DNA from: a bacterium
GTDB lineage: Bacteria > Patescibacteriota > Minisyncoccia > UBA6257
Assembly: GCA_030673525.1 (NCBI GenBank)
Contig: DAOVIY010000012.1
Location: 1-11,797, forward strand
DNA: 11,797 nt
Reading direction: 5' to 3'
Shown: positions 6,900 to 11,797 of the stretch, piece by piece
Layout of the letters: each line of letters begins with the position of its first letter
Position numbering within the stretch: position 1 is the first letter of the stretch
Translations under genes and position numbers: made by a program
The notes under the pieces: model-generated
What the model was told of the DNA's origin: nothing
The model's database searches: none
Seen by the model: only the letters and a program-made list of their open reading frames with translations

Positions 6900-7745
6900 T
6901 TACAACCTAAATTCGTCTATGCCGTATAAATTAATATAATCTTGTAAAACTCCATCGCACTTGTCTTGATAAGAACATTGCTGGCAAATGGGAATTCTTA
7001 CTTTATTGGGATTTTTCTCTAAACAAGGAAAAAAATAATTTCGGGCTTCTTTTGGCAAACTACAAGGAAGAAATTCTACCAAAAGGATTTTTAAATCTAG
7101 ATTGTTTAAATAAGGTTTTATCGTATCAAACACATATTTGCCTAATTCGCTTGTTTTCATAACAATTTTTTTAGTACGAGACCTTTTACTTAAAGGGGCG
7201 ACAAATAAAATGTTGATTTCCTGAATCTTTAAACTCAAGAGCAAATCTATCATTTTTTTTAACTCAAAATAATTTAATCGATTTAGAGGAAGATTTACCA
7301 ATAAGCTCACCTCGGGTTTTTTCAATCTGGAAATATTAGAAATTCCTTTTACTGTTTGTTTAAAACTGCCTGGAACTTGAGTTAGTTTATCATGAACCTC
7401 AGCAGTGGCTCCATTTAAAGAAATTCCTATCTGATTAGTTCCGGTTTTAAGAAGTTCTTTAACAAATCCTGGGTAGGAAAGCACTCTGCCATTTGTTGTA
7501 ATGCCTACCTGTTTGAAATTGAGATTAACAGTAAATCTCAAAATATCAAACAAATCATTTCTCAAGGTTGGTTCTCTGCCCATAAAACTAACGAAATCAT
7601 ATTTTTTTCTAATTTGTAAAATTTCTTTTTTGATTTCTTCAAAATCTTTTACCTTTAAATGTTCTAAATATTCATCTGCTTCACTACAGAAAATACAATT
7701 ATTATTACATTGATAACCTATATAAATATAAGGGCTGATATTCAT
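6900..7745 (-). CDS. Radical SAM enzyme with altered GGE motif
   Basis: A 281-residue radical SAM protein, the shortest complete copy. The CxxxCxxC is intact at C13, C17, C20 (QCNNNCIFC). The SAM-binding motif reads MGREPT (55-60) instead of TGGEPT: Arg replaces the second Gly through AGA where GGA is expected, a one-base change. The SLHGH-type motif is SLNGA (109-113), so the usual His is also lost. TNGR (84-87) and HDKLTQVPGSF (118-128) are retained. The C-terminal signature is FLPC (225-228) and C254, C257, C263 (CQQCSYQDKCDGV). It ends in YGIDEFRL with almost no tail. It sits 29 bases after the triple-module gene and 6 bases before the YPKCC gene. It may have reduced or changed activity, or a different substrate geometry; this cannot be decided from the sequence. 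Confidence 0.88.
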   Translation of the reverse strand: MNISPYIYIGYQCNNNCIFCSEADEYLEHLKVKDFEEIKKEILQIRKKYDFVSFMGREPTLRNDLFDILRFTVNLNFKQVGITTNGRVLSYPGFVKELLKTGTNQIGISLNGATAEVHDKLTQVPGSFKQTVKGISNISRLKKPEVSLLVNLPLNRLNYFELKKMIDLLLSLKIQEINILFVAPLSKRSRTKKIVMKTSELGKYVFDTIKPYLNNLDLKILLVEFLPCSLPKEARNYFFPCLEKNPNKVRIPICQQCSYQDKCDGVLQDYINLYGIDEFRL

Positions 7746-7774
7746 AATCTTTGGTTTTTGTTTGGATGGATTAA

Positions 7775-10700
7775 TTATTCAGGGTATAAAACATTATCCT
7801 TATAAAGGATAACACAAAGTATTTTATTATTTTTAAGAAATTCTATTAGTTTTTCAAGATAATTATTTGTATAATCGGTCAATATTATAAGATTCATTTT
7901 ATCTTTTATTGTTTTAACAATTATTCTTTGAACCTGCTTTTCGCTTCTTAAAGATGACTTTATTTTATTTCCTTTGAAATTATCTTTATTAATTGGTTCA
8001 ATACCATCGAAATTAAATAAATCCGTATATTTTTTCCAAAACCCCTGACAATGTTTATTTAAAATGCATTTTTCACACTCTTTGGTTTTCCCTTTATATT
8101 GGCTTATCCATTCTTTTGATGCCATTTCAAACTCATGGAAAGATTTTTCTCCAACTACACCAGAGATATTTTCTTCACTCTGTAATAATGGTTCTAAAAC
8201 TTTCTCTTCAAATCCTGCGATAGCACAAAGAGGGAATTGTCCGCAGGCAGCTATATTAACTGTATAATTTTTATTTTCTAAAAATTTTAAAGTTTTTATA
8301 AGTTGTTGCTTGAGTAAACTTAATTTGACATAAATCCAGTCATTCAATAAAGCATTCCCTTGTGGAAATGGGTAGGCAAATGTTACATCTTCTATTTCTG
8401 GATACTTTTTATTTAAAAATTTTGCAAATTCTAAAAGGTCTTTATAATTTTTGGATGTAATAACCTGATATATTGATAATCTTTTTCTTTTTTTAATAAT
8501 ATTTTTTATACCAGATATTGTTTTTTTGAATGTTCCTTTGCTATTAGTAAGTAATTCAGAAATTTTTTCTTTATGAGAATGCAAAGAAATACAAAAGCTC
8601 ATTTTGTTTTTTTTATCGGCATCAACCAACATATTGAAATATTTCTCATTAGAGAGCCTAACACCATTGGTAATTATTGATATTGAATGCAAAGCATTAA
8701 ACTGTTCTGCATATTCTATTATTTCTGGAAGGTCATCCCGAAGCGTTGGTTCTCCGCCTGTGAAAACTATATCTTTTCCACCAAAATCTATGAATTTTTT
8801 TATTGTTTCCTTGGCCTCATCTTTACTCATTGCACCAAACTTACCCTTATTTTCCCCTTTAATAACACAAAAAACGCAATCTTGATTACATTTTTCATCT
8901 ATATTTATATACAGTATTTTGGGCGTTCTCTGATTTTGGTGAGAGAAAGTTTCTATTTCTTTGTCTTTAAACATATCTATTATTTTCTTCTCCGGGTTTA
9001 TTTTTTTTAGTACCAGTAGTGGATCATCTTTTCGTGGAATAAAATCATCAACACCATAAAGTTCTTTTAACCGAGGATAAAAACCTGCACATATGTTATT
9101 AAATGTACATTCCTGACATTGAGGCGCTTTTGCTGCATAATGAGAGTCTGGATTGGCAAAATCAAGACTTCTTTTTCCAGTAAGATAATCGTCTACTATT
9201 TCTAAATTAGATATTTTAAACAAGGTTGAAATGGCGTTTTCCTCAAAGCCGTTAACAATGCAAAGAGGCACTATTTCTGAAACATCGAATTTAATATTAT
9301 ATTTTTTACACCTTTTCATCGCTTCAATCAAATATGGCTTTATATCACTCATTCTTGGAATTATCCATTTATTCTCCCAAGCCCATCCCTCGGGCACAAC
9401 TATACTTAAATTAAGCCAGAGCGTCTGTAAATTCAACTCATTCATATAATCTATAAATTCAGGTAAATCTTTGTAATTAAGTGAATTTATTACATGAATT
9501 ATGTGAATTCTAAATCCCATTTCATCCGCCAGTTTTAAATTTTCATTAATCTTCTCAAAACCAAATTTAACTCTCCTTAGTTTATTGCTGATATCTTTTT
9601 TGTGACTATGAAAGGCAAAATTTATTATATCGAGCCCAGCTTTTTTAAACTCGGATAATTTATTAATATCTAAAAGCGTTCCATTGGTTTGAATTTCAGT
9701 TATAAAAGAATATTTCTTCGCCCATCGAATAATTTCTGAAAGGTTTGGGAAAAGGAGCGGCTCTCCGCCTGTAAATATAATTCTTTTTACCTCTGGATTT
9801 TTTGATATTTCCTCAATTCTTTTTTTAATATCTTCTAATTTAAAGATTTGCTTTGTACCGCTTTCTGGCGGCCTGTTACAAAATACACATTTTTGATTAC
9901 AAGTAGTATTTATTTGAATATAAGTATGAATTTCTTTTTCTGGAGTAAGGCTGGATTTAGTATTTTGATGAGATTTTTTTCTTAGACAAGCATGTTTTGT
10001 GGCTAATTTTTTTATTTCTTCATCTCCAGATAAGTTAAGGTAATCTTTCCAAATACCAGCACATTCTTTTGAAAAAATGCAATCTTGGCATATATTTATC
10101 CTTTCTTTATGAATATCTGTTGGAAATTCTTCAGTCGAATCTGTAGAAAACCTTTTTGGACTATATCCTATTTGTTTTGTTATTTCTAACCTTCCCTGAG
10201 CAGTAACAAAATTAGCTCTTTCGTTATTTAGCATATCTGGGGGAAAAACGCATAAGGGAAAATCGAAAAAAGTTATACTTTGAAAATCATTTAATAAGGG
10301 CTTCAAACCAGACAGGACGTCTGAGAGTTCTGTCATTTTCACATATAAGAGTTTGTATCTTTTTTTTGCATATCCATCGGGAATTAAATCTAAAATATTC
10401 CACTGAGGAACACCTAAAGAATGAATAAATTTTCCGATTTGAAAAATGTGTTGATAGTTGGATTTAAAAATTACAGTATTTACACTAATTAATAAGTTTT
10501 TATAATTCAAAGCATTTTTAATTCCTGCCAGGGTTTGTTCAAAAGAACCTGGGGTGCAAGAAATAATGTCATGAAGTTGTTTTTTATGAGCATGTAAGGT
10601 AAATGTAATTCTATTTAAACCTTGTTTTACAAGTTTATCGCAAAAACTTTTGTAGCTTAATAATCTTCCATTAGTGCTTATTGCTATTTCTTTATATCCT

Positions 10701-10942
10701 AAATTTCGAGCTTGTTTTATTAAATAAAGAATGTCTTTTCTTATTGTAGGTTCTCCACCTGTAAACTCCACTCTTTCATAATTCTTTTTTCTTCCTTTAA
10801 TTAAATCTTTTATTATCTCTTGGGTAGTTCTATCAGGAAAATTCTTACTTTTAGGCTTAACAGAACACATAACGCAGTTATTATTACAAGAAAATCCCGT
10901 GACTATTAAAAAAATTTGTTTATTAGAAGTTATTTTGCTCAT
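7775..10942 (-). CDS. Triple radical SAM protein, three complete modules in one chain
   Basis: A 1055-residue protein with three full radical SAM modules. Module 1 (about 12-312): C19, C23, C26; GGEPT 62-66; FPLC 228-231; C285, C288, C294. Module 2 (about 337-637): C348, C352, C355; GGEP 392-395; VPLC 558-561; C609, C612, C618. Module 3 (about 673-985): C685, C689, C692; GGEPT 729-733; FPLC 903-906; C956, C959, C965. All catalytic and C-terminal cysteines are kept in each copy, so all three could be active, with up to six Fe-S clusters per chain. The modules differ clearly, so this is not a recent duplication. Linkers (about 313-336, 638-672) are charged. A tail (about 990-1055) ends in a small alpha/beta-looking segment (MNLIILTDYTNNYLEKLIEF) with no known match. 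Typical radical SAM proteins carry one such module. The upstream radical SAM gene stops 6 bases before this start. The reaction is unknown. Confidence 0.92.
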   Translation of the reverse strand: MSKITSNKQIFLIVTGFSCNNNCVMCSVKPKSKNFPDRTTQEIIKDLIKGRKKNYERVEFTGGEPTIRKDILYLIKQARNLGYKEIAISTNGRLLSYKSFCDKLVKQGLNRITFTLHAHKKQLHDIISCTPGSFEQTLAGIKNALNYKNLLISVNTVIFKSNYQHIFQIGKFIHSLGVPQWNILDLIPDGYAKKRYKLLYVKMTELSDVLSGLKPLLNDFQSITFFDFPLCVFPPDMLNNERANFVTAQGRLEITKQIGYSPKRFSTDSTEEFPTDIHKERINICQDCIFSKECAGIWKDYLNLSGDEEIKKLATKHACLRKKSHQNTKSSLTPEKEIHTYIQINTTCNQKCVFCNRPPESGTKQIFKLEDIKKRIEEISKNPEVKRIIFTGGEPLLFPNLSEIIRWAKKYSFITEIQTNGTLLDINKLSEFKKAGLDIINFAFHSHKKDISNKLRRVKFGFEKINENLKLADEMGFRIHIIHVINSLNYKDLPEFIDYMNELNLQTLWLNLSIVVPEGWAWENKWIIPRMSDIKPYLIEAMKRCKKYNIKFDVSEIVPLCIVNGFEENAISTLFKISNLEIVDDYLTGKRSLDFANPDSHYAAKAPQCQECTFNNICAGFYPRLKELYGVDDFIPRKDDPLLVLKKINPEKKIIDMFKDKEIETFSHQNQRTPKILYINIDEKCNQDCVFCVIKGENKGKFGAMSKDEAKETIKKFIDFGGKDIVFTGGEPTLRDDLPEIIEYAEQFNALHSISIITNGVRLSNEKYFNMLVDADKKNKMSFCISLHSHKEKISELLTNSKGTFKKTISGIKNIIKKRKRLSIYQVITSKNYKDLLEFAKFLNKKYPEIEDVTFAYPFPQGNALLNDWIYVKLSLLKQQLIKTLKFLENKNYTVNIAACGQFPLCAIAGFEEKVLEPLLQSEENISGVVGEKSFHEFEMASKEWISQYKGKTKECEKCILNKHCQGFWKKYTDLFNFDGIEPINKDNFKGNKIKSSLRSEKQVQRIIVKTIKDKMNLIILTDYTNNYLEKLIEFLKNNKILCVILYKDNVLYPE

Positions 10943-10948
10943 TTTATT

Positions 10949-11797
10949 TTAAACTGTTATGGGCTTAAGTTCATCCCAACCAAAAATTTGAGGATATTCT
11001 TTCCATGTTCCTTCACAAATATTGTAATATTTACATTTTCCACAATTCGGACCCTTGGATTTTCCTTGAGTCTTTCTATATTTAGTATAGTTTTTAACTT
11101 CAAAATTTGCATCAAAAACATGGGTATCAGGAATTATTTTTTCAGCTATGTAGTTTTCATAACCTTTCATAAAACAAAAGGGTATGGCTTCAGTCATCAC
11201 TTTAATTCCAGCGTTAATCCCAATTTGTAATCCTTTTTTTACATAGGATTCTATTTCTGAATAACGAGGAACAATCTCTTCAATTAATGCTTGATCATGA
11301 ACAATTATTTCATTTACGTGCATGAAGGCAAATTGAAATTGATTAACTTTCAAATTGACCAATAATTTAGCTAGGCTTGGTAAATCTTTATAATTAGGCT
11401 TACAAATCACAGAATTGGTTAAAATATATTGACCTAAGAGCTTTAGGTTTTTTATACCTTGAACGGTTTCCTGCCAACTACCAGGAGCCCTTGTTAAATA
11501 GTCATGAATTTGGGGATTGGAACCGTGAATAGCTGGTGAAAACTCATTAGCACCAGCTTGAATAATATCCTGACAATAATCTTTGTAAGCAAACATTCTA
11601 CCATTGGTCTGAATTTGAATTGATTTATACCCAATTTTTTTTGCATATTTCACCCATTCTAAAAGCAATTGAGGCCTAAAAGCGGGTTCTCCTCCGGTAA
11701 AAACCACGTCTTCGGCTTCTTTTCTTGATTTTTCTAGAGAGGTTTTTATTTCTTTGGTAGATTTATCGGGATATTTATATCTTTTATTTCCCTGAAT
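10949..11797 (-). CDS. Radical SAM enzyme, N-terminus beyond right edge
   Basis: Partial gene, open to the window edge; 282 residues are visible. The first GTG inside the frame (11707) is not the start, because the frame continues upstream through 30 more codons that fit the family (QGNKRYKYPDKSTKEI before the GGE motif). The CxxxCxxC must lie just outside, probably ending immediately before the first visible residue. Visible motifs, in residues from the edge: FTGGEP (33-38), TNGR (64-67), AIHGS (89-93) and HDYLTRAPGSW (98-108). The C-terminal signature is IPFC (205-208) and C252, C255, C261 (CGKCKYYNICEGTWKEY), ending in FGWDELKPI. The stop lies 6 bases before the triple-module start, so it is the upstream member of the operon in this window. 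The promoter of the cluster is not visible. The substrate is unknown. Confidence 0.88.
   Translation of the reverse strand: MQGNKRYKYPDKSTKEIKTSLEKSRKEAEDVVFTGGEPAFRPQLLLEWVKYAKKIGYKSIQIQTNGRMFAYKDYCQDIIQAGANEFSPAIHGSNPQIHDYLTRAPGSWQETVQGIKNLKLLGQYILTNSVICKPNYKDLPSLAKLLVNLKVNQFQFAFMHVNEIIVHDQALIEEIVPRYSEIESYVKKGLQIGINAGIKVMTEAIPFCFMKGYENYIAEKIIPDTHVFDANFEVKNYTKYRKTQGKSKGPNCGKCKYYNICEGTWKEYPQIFGWDELKPITV

Noticed and set aside
7775..10942. Possible recent tandem duplication producing the triple module
   Set aside because: The modules share motifs but little sequence between them, so a recent duplication or assembly repeat is unlikely.
1..11797. Alternative genetic code with TGA read as glycine, as in some CPR groups
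   Set aside because: Long frames are open without internal TGA, glycines use GGN codons, and TGA ends three genes at sensible places.

Overview
The window is strongly AT-rich, gene-dense and read entirely on the minus strand. The host looks bacterial, because the left edge carries the start of an RNase Y gene. Most genes lack a Shine-Dalgarno sequence, are spaced by 1-30 bases, and sit next to a type IV prepilin peptidase-like gene. Together these suggest a candidate-phyla (Patescibacteria/CPR-like) genome, but this is inference and other AT-rich lineages are possible. The genetic code looks standard: long frames stay open, with TAA, TGA and TAG all used as stops.

Layout in the direction of transcription (high to low coordinates). 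From beyond 11797 down to about 2628 lies an unusual radical-SAM cluster. It holds an edge-truncated radical SAM enzyme (10949-11797), a 1055-residue protein made of three complete radical SAM modules in series (7775-10942), a single-module enzyme with altered motifs (6900-7745), a 'YPKCC' cysteine protein (5982-6893), and a protein joining the C-terminal cysteine half of the module to a class I methyltransferase (4897-5901). It continues with another single-module enzyme (3941-4879), a 72-residue small protein (3581-3799) and a last radical SAM enzyme (2628-3569). One base further on is an A24 (prepilin peptidase-type) membrane protease (1457-2626). In total there are seven radical SAM domains plus one detached half module in about 9.2 kb. 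Every copy shares a C-terminal signature (Pro-x-Cys or Pro-Cys, then CxxC-x5-C, usually followed by xG), which suggests an extra Fe-S cluster.

After the cluster come a small membrane-anchored exported protein (903-1394), a possible terminator, a 273-base gap with a good promoter lying on a perfect inverted repeat, and the RNase Y gene (1-629), which runs off the window.

The cluster reads as a multi-enzyme modification pathway using both radical and methyl-transfer SAM chemistry. Its substrate is not evident. The 72-residue protein is the only small candidate substrate inside the cluster, and the coupled A24 peptidase hints at an envelope or pilin-like target. Both links are inference from position only.
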